Counted from the first letter of the stretch, positions 37,189 through 47,229 are shown. The stretch: DNA of 64,000 nt from Anaeromicropila populeti (GCF_900112775.1 NZ_FOYZ01000005.1:62001-126000), one strand, 5' to 3'. A program made the numbers and translations. The notes: generated by a model from the sequence alone, not told the origin.

Positions 37189-38079
37189 ATGAAAAAGAGA
37201 GTACTAATTTTTTTAACAATTTTATGTATGTTAACGATTATGGGTTCAAAGTATCAAGACATGGGAGTGATAGAGGCTTATAGTGAAGGAAATAAAACAG
37301 TTGCAATGGATAAGCCTCCATTTCGGTACTATTTGTCAGGGAAAGCGGTTACGAAAAAGACCAGTGCTTTAAATCTAAAAGTAAAATCTAGTAAGGCAAA
37401 TAATATAACGGATGATGAGGAGTGGTTTACAAAGAATAAACTCACTATGAATACATATGAAGTACCAAATCCTTATGCAGATACATTGGGCAATGTTCCA
37501 GATGGTATAGATACCTATTGGAATGATTTAATGATCACAGCTGCATTTTACGATTCTTCCTATATTTATTGCACTTATGGCTCAAACTTTATTGAAGGTT
37601 ATGTTTTAAATGTGTACGATGCAAAAACGTTAGAAATTATGTATTCTTTGGATTTTTCAGAATACAGATATGCTCCAGACTATATAAAAGGAGATTATGA
37701 TTATGTACAGCAGAAAATCAACTGGGCAGCTATAAAAAATAATATTTTATATGTTTCTCATAGTCATAGTACCTACGCGAAAAGCTCTATGAATAAAAAT
37801 GCTTATATAACTGCAATTGATTTATCGGATAGAAGTATTTTGTGGAGAACTAAGGCATTAGTCTGCAACTCATATAATTTTGTTATTGTGAATAATGTAA
37901 TTTTATGCGGCTATGGATTTACCGCTGAACCAGATTATTTGTATCAACTCAATATAAGTAACGGAAAGGTATTAAAGAAAACGAAAGTGAAGTCTGCCAT
38001 ATCTTATATTGTTAAAAAAGGAAGTGCGGTATATGTACGTACCTATAATACAGATTATAAGTTTAAGATTGTAAAATAA
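37189..38079 (+). CDS. secreted protein, probable beta-propeller (PQQ-like repeats)
   Basis: About 296 residues with a signal peptide (VLIFLTILCMLTIMGS). Short repeated strands such as GYVLNVYDAKTLEIMYSLD, AYITAIDLSDRSILWRTKAL and YLYQLNISNGKVLKKTKVK have the D-x-(t/s)-G-x-x-L-W pattern of PQQ/quinoprotein-like propellers. AGGAGG lies 7 bases before ATG 37189. Function unknown. It stands between the SPFH genes and the MFS/NRPS locus without an obvious link to either. Confidence 0.7.
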   Translation: MKKRVLIFLTILCMLTIMGSKYQDMGVIEAYSEGNKTVAMDKPPFRYYLSGKAVTKKTSALNLKVKSSKANNITDDEEWFTKNKLTMNTYEVPNPYADTLGNVPDGIDTYWNDLMITAAFYDSSYIYCTYGSNFIEGYVLNVYDAKTLEIMYSLDFSEYRYAPDYIKGDYDYVQQKINWAAIKNNILYVSHSHSTYAKSSMNKNAYITAIDLSDRSILWRTKALVCNSYNFVIVNNVILCGYGFTAEPDYLYQLNISNGKVLKKTKVKSAISYIVKKGSAVYVRTYNTDYKFKIVK

Positions 38080-38210
38080 GAAAAGGTTTGGATGGAAAAT
38101 TACAGAATTTTTATAGCGGAAAAGTGGTATTATTGTAAATTGTATTGACAATTTGTCATTTAATAGTATAATAATAATGCAAAAGCATTATTTGGAAAGG
38201 AGCAGCGCCT

Positions 38211-39506
38211 ACGAAAAGTAATATTTCAAAGAATGCAGTTTTATCGAAAGATTTTATAATATTAATAGTTGGTCAGTTTATTTCGCTATTTGGGAATAAC
38301 CTTCAGCGATATGCTCTTTCTCTTTACATTCTTGACATCACTGGTTCAGCCACAATTTTTTCAACATTAATAGCACTTACCGTTATCCCACAGATTATTA
38401 TTGTGCCATATGGTGGCGCCATTGCGGATTATTACAGCAAAAAAAGAATAATGGTAGTCTTAGACACCATATCAGGTGTACTTTTATTAGCATTTATACT
38501 TACAATGGAACATACGGATACTGCGGTCTTAGGAATTGGTATTCTAATGTGTTGCATGGCTGTTATTCAAAATATGTATGATCCCTCTGTACGTGCTGCG
38601 ATTCCTAATCTCATTGATTCTCAGCAGCTGGCAAAGGCTAACAGCATTTCACAGCTGGCAGCTACCATATCGGGTCTGGCGGGGCCTGTTGCAGCAGGAT
38701 TTATTTATGGCTTATGTGGAATTAAAGTTATATTAATTATTAATTGCATTAGTTTTTTTGCTGCTGCATTTATGGAAATTTTTTTAATCATTCCCTACCA
38801 GAAAAAAAAGATGAACCAGAATCCATTATTATCATTTTCAAAAGATTTAGTACATACTTTATATTATATAAATAGAGAAAGAAAAATATTGCTTTATATT
38901 GCCTATATTTCAGCAGGGCTAAATTTTTTAATCATGCCACTGTATATAATAGGGATTCCTTATCTGGAAAAGGAAATATTTCATGTTACAAATCAGATGT
39001 ACGGGATTTCCGAAACGTGTATTGGGCTGGGAGTAATCGCTGGGGCTGTAGTTACAGGGTTTTTAAGTAAAAAATTATCAATTCAGAAGTTTCATCTTCT
39101 GTTTATTGCAATTGCAGTTATTATACTATGTATGGGATTTTCTACATTACCTTTTATCATTGGTTCAAAAAAAGTTAGTTATCTCGCATATGTTATACTG
39201 ACAGTTACAGGTTTTTTATTTACCATGTGCATTACGGTTTCCAGTATTTTTTGCGTTACTTTTATACAGAAAGTAACGCCTACTGAGCATATGGGAAAAG
39301 TAATGTCATTGGTAAATGCATTTAGTACCATTTTTCTGCCAGCTGGTCAGATCTTATATGGTATATTATATAGTACCATTGTAAATATGTGGTTTCTAAT
39401 TTATGGTGCAGTAGCTTTAATTACATTATTAGAGAGCTATTTGATATATAACATAATTCATGATAAAAAATTAAGTGATGAGGTAAAAGAGAAATTTGTT
39501 CCATAA
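38211..39506 (+). CDS. MFS multidrug/peptide exporter with ACG at the start position
   Basis: About 431 residues, 12 membrane helices, major facilitator family of the MFS_3/enterobactin-exporter type: motif A-like region GGAIADYYSKKRIMVVLDTISG and a repeat at GFLSKKLSIQKF. The frame is open from a stop at 38175 and the first helix (FIILIVGQFISLFGNNLQRYALSLY) is encoded upstream of the first ordinary start codon, GTG 38403. AAAGGAG (38196-38202) is spaced 8 bases from codon 38211, which reads ACG (Thr), followed by KSNISKNAVLSKDF. So either ACG is used inefficiently, the original ATG has mutated, or the base is a sequencing error. Lying 36 bases before the NRPS start, it is the likely exporter of the product. 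Confidence 0.85.
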   Translation, partial: TKSNISKNAVLSKDFIILIVGQFISLFGNNLQRYALSLYILDITGSATIFSTLIALTVIPQIIIVPYGGAIADYYSKKRIMVVLDTISGVLLLAFILTMEHTDTAVLGIGILMCCMAVIQNMYDPSVRAAIPNLIDSQQLAKANSISQLAATISGLAGPVAAGFIYGLCGIKVILIINCISFFAAAFMEIFLIIPYQKKKMNQNPLLSFSKDLVHTLYYINRERKILLYIAYISAGLNFLIMPLYIIGIPYLEKEIFHVTNQMYGISETCIGLGVIAGAVVTGFLSKKLSIQKFHLLFIAIAVIILCMGFSTLPFIIGSKKVSYLAYVILTVTGFLFTMCITVSSIFCVTFIQKVTPTEHMGKVMSLVNAFSTIFLPAGQILYGILYSTIVNMWFLIYGAVALITLLESYLIYNIIHDKKLSDEVKEKFVP

Positions 39507-39542
39507 GAATAAGAAAATGATATATTTTTAGGGGGAATTATT

Positions 39543-42500
39543 TTGGAAGCATTATTTGACTTGACAAATCCACAAAAGCAGATTTTAGAAATGTATAGTT
39601 ATGGTGGAAAAGATGTTGCAAGTATTTTCATTGGAATAAAGATAAATTATAAATATGAGTATGAAATTTTGCAAAAAGCTGTAAATGAATTAATAAGAAG
39701 AAATGATGCATTTCATTTAAGAATAGTAAATGATAATGGTTTGATTCGGCAAAAAATACAAAGGCCCCAGAAAATCGTATTGAGCATGAAACAGTTTCAT
39801 ACAAATGAGGAATACGAAGTATGGGCATCTGAATTGTCAAAGCAAGGACTTGATATATATGGTGATTTGTTTCAGGTATATGGATTTAGAATAGAAGATA
39901 CTTTTGGCGTATATTTTAAATTTCATCATCTCATAAGTGATGGGTGGTCTGTGCAGGTGGTTGCCGCACAGATGGACGAAATATATAAGTGTCTGCTAAA
40001 TGGCGTGGAACCACAAATAAATAATGGAACATATGCAGATTATATTATTAGTGAAGAACAGTATATGGCTGGCAGCAAATATCTAAGGGACAAGCTTTAC
40101 TGGGAACAAATTTGTGAAAAAGAATTACCGTTAGCTCAAATTTCAGATAAGCCAATAAGCTCTATTGATGCAAAAAGGATGGAAATTATCCTAGATCAGG
40201 AAAAGGCAAAGAGTATCAGGAATTACAGTAAAAAGCACGAATGTTCCTTGTTTGCATTTTTTACAACGGTATTTGGATGCTATTTAAGTATGCTGAATCA
40301 TCAGGATGAAATTGTAATTGGTACAACCTTTGTGGATAGAAATAGCAGGAAGTTTAAAAATACAATAGGAATGTTTGCGAATGTTATTCCGTTACTTTTA
40401 CATATCAATAAAGATAATCTGGAGGATAATTTTAAAAGAACCCAGAAAAGTATTTTTGAAGCTTATAAACACCAGAAGTATAACTATAACTGTATGGCAA
40501 GAGAAATGAATGTCCGAAATCTGTTTTTGGTTGAAATTAATTATCAGATAGCGGCCAAAATAGGTTCTGATTATTATGATTCGGTAGACTGGTTTTTTCA
40601 GCATGGTCAGAACGAAAGTCTTATTATAAATATTTTAGATGAAACCGATGAAACGATAAGAATTAACTATGACTATTTGACTTGTCAGTATACAGTAGAA
40701 GAGATTCTGTTATTACATAATCATATTATAAATATTATAGACGAAGGAATAGCAGGGAAAGAAATACTGTCCTATTTGTGTGAAGAAGAAAGGCATAAAA
40801 TCTTAAAAGAATTTAATGCTACAGAGGCAGTACTTCCAGCAGGGAAAACGGTAATTGATTTGTTTGAAGAACAGGTAGAAAAAACGCCTGGTTGCACAGC
40901 GATAGTTTGTGGGGAAACAAAGCTGACATATAAAGAATTAAATAACAGAATCAATATTCTTGCCCAGAAGCTTCGGGAGATGAATGTGGGGCGTGGAGAT
41001 TTGGTAGCACTTCTTACGGAACGCAGTATAGAAATGGTGATTGGAATATATGGAATTATAAAAGCAGGCGGAGCTTATGTGCCAATCGACCCCATGTACC
41101 CAGATGAAAGAATACAATATATATTAAAGGATTGCAGCCCGAAAGTGCTGTTAACTTATGGAACAGAAATAAATACAGAAATTCCGCTTCTGAGGTTGGA
41201 GGATAGTATCAGCTGGCAGGGCGAAAGTATGAATCTTATAAAAGTGAATAAGCTGGAAGACTTGGTTTACTGTATTTATACATCAGGGACGACAGGAAAG
41301 CCAAAGGGAGTTATGATAGAACATGGAAATTTATTAAATTATATTTATTATGCAATTTGCAATTATTTCCATGAATCAAAAGTAATACCTCTATTCACAA
41401 ATTATTGTTTTGACTTAACGGTAACGACTTTATTTGGGGTGCTGCTTAGTGGCGCAGCTCTTGCTATTTATGGAAATGACCATGATGAAAATATGAAAGA
41501 TATATTTCAGGGTAATGATGTTACATTTGCAAAAATGACACCGATTCATTTGCGGTTAGCAGCAGGAGGAAATGAAAACAAAGATAATCAGATTAATACG
41601 TTGGTATTAGGTGGAGAAGAACTAGATACTGTAACATCTAATACGATATTGAAAAAGTACGGTGAACATATAAAAATACATAATGAATACGGACCAACGG
41701 AAGCTACAGTAGGCTGTTGTGATTACGTATTTAATACGCAATATGATGTGGGAAAGACGGTATGCATTGGGAAACCAATCAGTAATACAAAAATCTATAT
41801 TATGCAGGGAGAACGGCTGTGTGGAATCGGAGTTCCTGGTGAGCTTTGTATTGCAGGAGCAGGAGTAGCAAGAGGATACTTAAACAGACCTGAGCTGACA
41901 GCAGAAAAATTTATCCATCATCCTTACGGAGAAGGAAAAATGTACCGGACAGGAGATTTGGCAAGATGGCTGCCAGATGGTAACCTGGAGTATCTGGGAA
42001 GAATCGATGAACAGGTGAAAATCCGTGGATTCCGCATAGAGCCAGGGGAAATTGAGAATGTCATCCGGAGTATGAAGGGCATAAGGGACTGTGCGGTAGT
42101 TGCAAGAAAGGAAGAAGCAGGAGAAAAAGCGCTATATGCATACCTTGTTTCAGAACAGGAATTAGAACTTGGGGAGATAAGGAGCTGCTTGCTGGAACAG
42201 CTGCCAGACTATATGGTACCTTCTTATATGATGCAGATAGAGGCAATCCCTATGACCATAAATGGAAAGCTGGATAAAAAGGCACTTCCTGAAATCAAAG
42301 CAAGGAGCAGACAGGAATATGTGGCTCCAGAAACCAAACTGGAACAGAAAATCTGCCAGATCTTTGGGGAGATCCTGGAAGTGGAAAAAGTAGGACTACG
42401 GGATAACTTTTTTGAATTGGGGGGGCATTCTTTGAGAGCCACCAGACTGGTAAACAGACTGGAAGCAGAGTTTCACCAGCGGATAACATTAAAGGAATTC

Positions 42501-45500
42501 TTTGCAAATCCTACGGCAGAGAGAATAGCAGGCTGGATGGAACAAGAAAGCAAAGAAGAATATGAGCCAATTCCAGAAGCAGAAAAGAAAGAATACTATC
42601 CGATGTCGTCGGCACAGAAACGGATTTATCTGGTATGCCAGATGGACGAGGCAGGCATTGCGTATAATATGCCACAGGGAATCCGGCTGAAGGGGGATGT
42701 GAACCCAGAGGCAGTAAGACAGGCATTACAGCAGGTGACAGACCGCCATGAAATTTTGCGGACAGAGTTCAGTATGCAGGACGGAGAGCCAGTGCAGAGA
42801 ATACGAGATCAGGTAAAAGCAGATTTTACCTATGAAGAAGATGGAGAAACAAGGGAGAACAGATTACTAGAGGAATTTGTAAGGCCATTTGATTTGGCAC
42901 AGGCACCGTTACTTCGGACCAAGCTGGTAAAAAGAAGAGAGGGATATGTTCTCTTAATGGACATGCACCATATCATAGGGGATGGAATGAGCGTGGGAAA
43001 TTATATTCGTGAGATAAGTGCCCTCTATAACGGAGTAGAAATGGAAAAACCAGTCAAACAGTATAAGGATTACAGCCAGTGGATGAGAATGCGGGATTTT
43101 ACGGAGCAGAAAAAGTACTGGGTGCAGCAGTTTCAGGATGAAATTCCTGTGCTGGATATGCCGCTGGATTATAACCGCCCAAAAAGTCAGAGCTACAAGG
43201 GGGCTGTAATAGAGGATAAGCTGGAGGAAAGGCTGTATGAAGCAGTCCGGAGATTGGCAGAGGAAACAGGAACAACAGAATACATGATTTTTCTATCTGC
43301 GGCAATGGTTCTGTTGGGAAAGTACAGCAGGCAGGAAGAGATTATCATAGGAAGTCCCATCAGTGGAAGGGTACACCAGGATACAGAAACTATGCTAGGG
43401 GTATTTGTAAATACTCTGGCGATCAAAGGAAAACCAGAGGAAGAGAAAAGCTATGAGGACTTTTTACAGGAAATCAGAGAAACTTGCTTAAAGGCATATG
43501 AAAACCAGGAGTATCCGTTTGAAGAGCTGGTGGAGGAAATCCAAGTCACAAGGGATATGTCTCGTAATCCGCTGTTTGATGTGATGCTTGTACTGCAAAA
43601 TAACGAAGAAATACAAGTGAATTTTGACGGCGTGGAAACAGAGCCAGTGGTGCCAGAGTCTTCAATCGCAAAGTTTGATTTGACGTTTACCCTGTATCAG
43701 GAGAAAAAGCATTGTCATATTTTACTGGAATACAGTACAGATTTATTCCGAAAGGAAAGTGCAGAGAGGATTCTGTCCCATTACATAAAGGTATTAGAGC
43801 AGGTTTTAGATAACCGAACCAGGCGGCTGGCAGAAGTGGAGGTTATTACAGAAGAGGAAAAAAAACGGATTTTAAAAGAGTTTAACAGGACAGATGCCAG
43901 TTTCCCAGAAGAGAAAACAGTGATAGATCTATTTGAGGAGCAGGTAGAAAAAACACCAGAACAGACAGCAGTAGTCTGTGGGGAAAAGGAACTAACCTAC
44001 AGAGAGCTGAACCAAAGAGTGAATGTACTGGCACATAAATTGCGGCAGGATGGCGTGAAGCCAGGAGATTTTGTGGCAGTAATGGCAGAGCGGAGCATAG
44101 AGCTGATCATAGGAATTTATGGGATTCTAAAGGCAGGAGGAGCATATGTGCCTGTGGATCCAGGGTATCCAGAGGAGAGAATCCAGTATATGCTGGAGGA
44201 CTGTAGGCCAAAGGCACTGCTGACGTACCATTGTCAGATAGAAACGGATCTTCCAGTTATCGATCTGGAGAACTGTATAAGCTGGAAGGGTGAGGAGAAG
44301 AATCCGAAAAAAGTAAACAAGCCAGAAGACACAGCATACTGCATCTATACGTCAGGAACAACAGGAAAACCAAAGGGTGTTATGAATAAACATGTCAGTC
44401 TGGTTAACAGGCTTCACTGGATGAATTCAGCTTATCCCTTAACAGAGCAGGATGTAATTCTACAAAAAACAACATTTACGTTTGACGTTTCTGTATGGGA
44501 ACTAATCTGGTGGAGTCTTGTAGGAGCCAGAGTAGTTATGCTGGAACCAGGTGGAGAAAAAAATCCAGAACAGATTTGCCACACAATAGCAGAAAATCAT
44601 GTAACGGTGATGCATTTTGTGCCATCTATGTTAAATTCCTTTATGGCATATATTGAAAATAAAGACGAGGAACTGGAACGGATAAGAAGCTTAAAGCAAG
44701 TTTTTTCCAGTGGAGAAGCATTGAATTCCAATGTAGTCCACAAGTTTTATGCAACGATTCATAGCAGGAATCATACAAATTTAGTGAATTTGTATGGACC
44801 AACAGAAGCTTGTATTGATGTAACTTTTTATGATTGCAGTGGAAAAGAGGAAGAACGTATTATTCCTATTGGAAAGCCAATTGATAATACCCAGATTTAT
44901 ATTTTGAATGAAAAAAAGCTTTGTGGTATTGGTATTCCTGGTGAATTATGCATTGCAGGAACAGGAGTTGCAAAAGGCTATTTGAACAAACCTGAGCTGA
45001 CCAAAGAAAAATTTATCAAGAATCCATTTGGAGCAGGATGTCTGTATCGAACAGGAGACCTTACCCGCTGGTTGACAGATGGAAATATTGAATATTTGGG
45101 CAGAATGGATCGCCAGGTCAAAATCAGAGGCTTAAGAATCGAATTAGGGGAAATTGAAAATGCCATCCGGAGAATTAGTTACATTAAGGACTGCGCTGTG
45201 ATTGATACAGAAGATAAGAGTGGTGATAAAGTTATTTTAGGATATTTGGTGTCTGATGTAAAAGTGCAGGTTACAGAAATTAGAAATATTTTAAAAGAAA
45301 CATTGCCAGAGTATATGATTCCTTCACAAATGATGCAGGTAGATAACATTCCAGTAACAAGCAATGGTAAATTAGACAGAAAAGCACTTCCCGACATTGT
45401 GATAAAAAGTGATAGAAGATATATACCAGCTCAGAATGAAAAGGATGCCCTATTGTATGCGTGCTGTGAGAAAGTACTAGGTGTTGGGCAATTTGGTTCT

Positions 45501-45626
45501 AATGACGATTTTGTTGAACTTGGTGGTGATTCTATAAAGGCACTTAAAATTGCCACAATGATGCAGGAAGCAGGAGTTGAGATAACAGTCAAAGAGGTTT
45601 TACTAAGATTATTACAAAATATTTAA
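39543..45626 (+). CDS. two-module nonribosomal peptide synthetase, C-A-T-C-A-T, no release domain
   Basis: 2027 residues. Domains: starter C (about 1-420, HHLISDGWS near 128); A1 (about 440-940, core YTSGTTGKPKG near 580); T1 (DNFFELGGHSL, Ser near 963); C2 (about 1010-1440, HHIIGDGMS near 1141); A2 (about 1460-1960, YTSGTTGKPKG near 1600); T2 (DDFVELGGDSI near 1990). The A1 pocket reads D-L-T-K-V-G-E-V-G, one change from the Asn code; A2 reads D-V-W-H-F-S-L-I-D, one change from the Ser code. An N-terminal C domain implies an acyl or upstream donor, so the product may be N-acyl-Asn-Ser. No thioesterase, reductase or terminal C domain is present. The start is TTG 39543, 7 bases after GGGGG. 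No phosphopantetheinyl transferase gene lies in the window. Confidence 0.95.
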   Translation: MEALFDLTNPQKQILEMYSYGGKDVASIFIGIKINYKYEYEILQKAVNELIRRNDAFHLRIVNDNGLIRQKIQRPQKIVLSMKQFHTNEEYEVWASELSKQGLDIYGDLFQVYGFRIEDTFGVYFKFHHLISDGWSVQVVAAQMDEIYKCLLNGVEPQINNGTYADYIISEEQYMAGSKYLRDKLYWEQICEKELPLAQISDKPISSIDAKRMEIILDQEKAKSIRNYSKKHECSLFAFFTTVFGCYLSMLNHQDEIVIGTTFVDRNSRKFKNTIGMFANVIPLLLHINKDNLEDNFKRTQKSIFEAYKHQKYNYNCMAREMNVRNLFLVEINYQIAAKIGSDYYDSVDWFFQHGQNESLIINILDETDETIRINYDYLTCQYTVEEILLLHNHIINIIDEGIAGKEILSYLCEEERHKILKEFNATEAVLPAGKTVIDLFEEQVEKTPGCTAIVCGETKLTYKELNNRINILAQKLREMNVGRGDLVALLTERSIEMVIGIYGIIKAGGAYVPIDPMYPDERIQYILKDCSPKVLLTYGTEINTEIPLLRLEDSISWQGESMNLIKVNKLEDLVYCIYTSGTTGKPKGVMIEHGNLLNYIYYAICNYFHESKVIPLFTNYCFDLTVTTLFGVLLSGAALAIYGNDHDENMKDIFQGNDVTFAKMTPIHLRLAAGGNENKDNQINTLVLGGEELDTVTSNTILKKYGEHIKIHNEYGPTEATVGCCDYVFNTQYDVGKTVCIGKPISNTKIYIMQGERLCGIGVPGELCIAGAGVARGYLNRPELTAEKFIHHPYGEGKMYRTGDLARWLPDGNLEYLGRIDEQVKIRGFRIEPGEIENVIRSMKGIRDCAVVARKEEAGEKALYAYLVSEQELELGEIRSCLLEQLPDYMVPSYMMQIEAIPMTINGKLDKKALPEIKARSRQEYVAPETKLEQKICQIFGEILEVEKVGLRDNFFELGGHSLRATRLVNRLEAEFHQRITLKEFFANPTAERIAGWMEQESKEEYEPIPEAEKKEYYPMSSAQKRIYLVCQMDEAGIAYNMPQGIRLKGDVNPEAVRQALQQVTDRHEILRTEFSMQDGEPVQRIRDQVKADFTYEEDGETRENRLLEEFVRPFDLAQAPLLRTKLVKRREGYVLLMDMHHIIGDGMSVGNYIREISALYNGVEMEKPVKQYKDYSQWMRMRDFTEQKKYWVQQFQDEIPVLDMPLDYNRPKSQSYKGAVIEDKLEERLYEAVRRLAEETGTTEYMIFLSAAMVLLGKYSRQEEIIIGSPISGRVHQDTETMLGVFVNTLAIKGKPEEEKSYEDFLQEIRETCLKAYENQEYPFEELVEEIQVTRDMSRNPLFDVMLVLQNNEEIQVNFDGVETEPVVPESSIAKFDLTFTLYQEKKHCHILLEYSTDLFRKESAERILSHYIKVLEQVLDNRTRRLAEVEVITEEEKKRILKEFNRTDASFPEEKTVIDLFEEQVEKTPEQTAVVCGEKELTYRELNQRVNVLAHKLRQDGVKPGDFVAVMAERSIELIIGIYGILKAGGAYVPVDPGYPEERIQYMLEDCRPKALLTYHCQIETDLPVIDLENCISWKGEEKNPKKVNKPEDTAYCIYTSGTTGKPKGVMNKHVSLVNRLHWMNSAYPLTEQDVILQKTTFTFDVSVWELIWWSLVGARVVMLEPGGEKNPEQICHTIAENHVTVMHFVPSMLNSFMAYIENKDEELERIRSLKQVFSSGEALNSNVVHKFYATIHSRNHTNLVNLYGPTEACIDVTFYDCSGKEEERIIPIGKPIDNTQIYILNEKKLCGIGIPGELCIAGTGVAKGYLNKPELTKEKFIKNPFGAGCLYRTGDLTRWLTDGNIEYLGRMDRQVKIRGLRIELGEIENAIRRISYIKDCAVIDTEDKSGDKVILGYLVSDVKVQVTEIRNILKETLPEYMIPSQMMQVDNIPVTSNGKLDRKALPDIVIKSDRRYIPAQNEKDALLYACCEKVLGVGQFGSNDDFVELGGDSIKALKIATMMQEAGVEITVKEVLLRLLQNI

Positions 45627-45640
45627 TGAGGGGGATCATC

Positions 45641-46675
45641 ATGAAAAAAATATTACCAATTGAAGTTCAGCATAAAATAAATAATCAGTTGTGTAATGCT
45701 GGATTTTTATGTATTCTTCTGGCATACAAAAATATGTATGAATGGTTTTATGAACATTATGTGCAGCTATATTTTTCTTCAAATAAAAGAGTTCTTTATT
45801 CGGAATATTATGAAATGTTTTTGGATTTTTATGGTGGATGGACGGATCCAAGAGAGTTATTTAAAGTCAGTACTTTAAACAGGAAGGATGTGGAACAGTA
45901 TAATTGTGCTTCTTTTGAAAGCCTGATTGAGGAAGGAAAGTATATTTATTGCTATGTGGACGAACACTATATTCAAGACGTTCCCCACAATTCACACGAC
46001 ATTTTAGTTTATGGTTACGACAATGAGACAAAAATATTTGAAGTAATTGGTTTTAAGGATGGATTTTTTCAAAATTATCAGGTGGAGTATCAGACATTTC
46101 TAAAAGCATTTCAAAGCGGTATTGAAATGTCTAAAAAGTACGATACTCATCAGGGAATTAATTATATTTTCTGCATTAAGCCAAATTTTGATGAGAAGAC
46201 AGAATATAAGTTTAATATGATCTGTTTTCTGGAACGTCTGAAAGAATTTATAGGGTGTATTGATTCGGGAGAATTATATAAAAGTGACGATCCCAACCAC
46301 AAGATGTATGAGAAAGAAGGGAATGTTTTCGGGTTAAAGGTTTTTCAATGTCTGACAGAAGAACTGGAACATTGTAAAAAAGCGTTGGGATTAATTGACT
46401 ACCGGGCATTTCACACGTTATACGAACATAATGTAATTATGAAAGAACGGTTGGAATTGTTTCAAGAAAAAATCCCTGGCAACAAGATGACTCCTGCAAT
46501 GCAGACTTCCATGGAAGAACTAGTTAGTTTATCAAACAAGCTTAGAATGCTGGCAATAAAGTATAATTTAAAACCCGATATGGAGAGCATGAATAGGATT
46601 ATAAAGAAGACGAATTCTTTGTATGATTTAGAAAAGAAGATATATACACAGATTTATAGCAGCCTGAGTGTATAA
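45641..46675 (+). CDS. BtrH-like acyltransferase (butirosin H N-terminal domain type)
   Basis: 344 residues, no signal or membrane segment. The N-terminal half resembles BtrH_N (PF14399): NQLCNAGFLCILLAYKNMYEW with a candidate nucleophilic Cys near residue 14 or 20, and CYVDEHYIQDVPHNSHDILVYGYDNETK with the likely catalytic His. BtrH moves an acyl chain from an acyl-carrier protein onto the amine of an aminoglycoside. The C-terminal half (from about 200) is helical. It begins 15 bases after the NRPS stop (GGGGG ribosome-binding site; an ATG at 45626 overlaps the NRPS stop). Since the synthetase lacks a release domain, offloading the T2-bound chain to an amine is a plausible job. Confidence 0.6.
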   Translation: MKKILPIEVQHKINNQLCNAGFLCILLAYKNMYEWFYEHYVQLYFSSNKRVLYSEYYEMFLDFYGGWTDPRELFKVSTLNRKDVEQYNCASFESLIEEGKYIYCYVDEHYIQDVPHNSHDILVYGYDNETKIFEVIGFKDGFFQNYQVEYQTFLKAFQSGIEMSKKYDTHQGINYIFCIKPNFDEKTEYKFNMICFLERLKEFIGCIDSGELYKSDDPNHKMYEKEGNVFGLKVFQCLTEELEHCKKALGLIDYRAFHTLYEHNVIMKERLELFQEKIPGNKMTPAMQTSMEELVSLSNKLRMLAIKYNLKPDMESMNRIIKKTNSLYDLEKKIYTQIYSSLSV

Positions 46676-47187
46676 TGGGTAATTTTATTCAAGTATCACA
46701 TTTTTATAATTAAAACAGTATAATATGTAATTACAATTTAGTAAAAATGCTTTATTGTGTCATATTATATGTAAAACCTGTAAAATGCAGTTTTGATATT
46801 GTTGGAATATGCTAATTGGTGTAATATATAGACATACCAAAGAGAATCAGTAGACAATACAAAAGATAAAGGAACAGACTAAAAAGAGGGATTAAGACAA
46901 TTATAAAGCAGACAGAGACTTATTTACGGGACAAAGGTGGTTTGCTTTAAAAACAGAGCGTGAGATAACAGAAGAATTCCCAGTGACAGAATGCAGCTTC
47001 CGAACAAAATGAAAGCTATTGAAGTGCTTGGTGGCAAAACAGTGACTGTCCACTAGTTTCACAGTCACTATAATATAAGTATATAAAATTAATCATACAA
47101 CAAATGTTCTACATGAAAAAATGCAAAAAACCGATTAAAAGCCCTAAAAAAATGTATATTATAGACATAGAAAATCAGCTGTACAGT
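46676..47187. other. non-coding stretch after the NRPS locus
   Basis: About 500 bases without a supported gene. A 9-bp perfect hairpin, AGTGACTGT (47041-47049) with ACAGTCACT (47061-47069), lies in it. No clear terminator follows the BtrH-like gene. Confidence 0.5.
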
Positions 47188-47196
47188 TGATATAAT
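47188..47196 (+). promoter_or_regulatory. extended -10 promoter of the molybdate operon
   Basis: TG-A-TATAAT (47188-47196), extended -10 type; no good -35. Predicted start near 47203, upstream of the leader terminator. Confidence 0.55.
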
Positions 47197-47229
47197 AAGC
47201 ATATGCCAAAATAAATGAATAACCGTTGC

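Noticed and set aside
29180-46675. A colibactin-like N-acyl-D-Asn prodrug system spanning the relic, C45 protein, UvrA and NRPS
   Set aside because: Tempting because of the Asn code, the E-type relic and a DNA-repair paralogue, but there is no ClbP-like S12 peptidase, no E domain in the intact NRPS, and unrelated genes lie between. Kept only as separate hypotheses.
46912-47040. A 38-codon open stretch ending FPVTECSFRTK
   Set aside because: No start codon or ribosome-binding site and no recognisable homology; probably chance.
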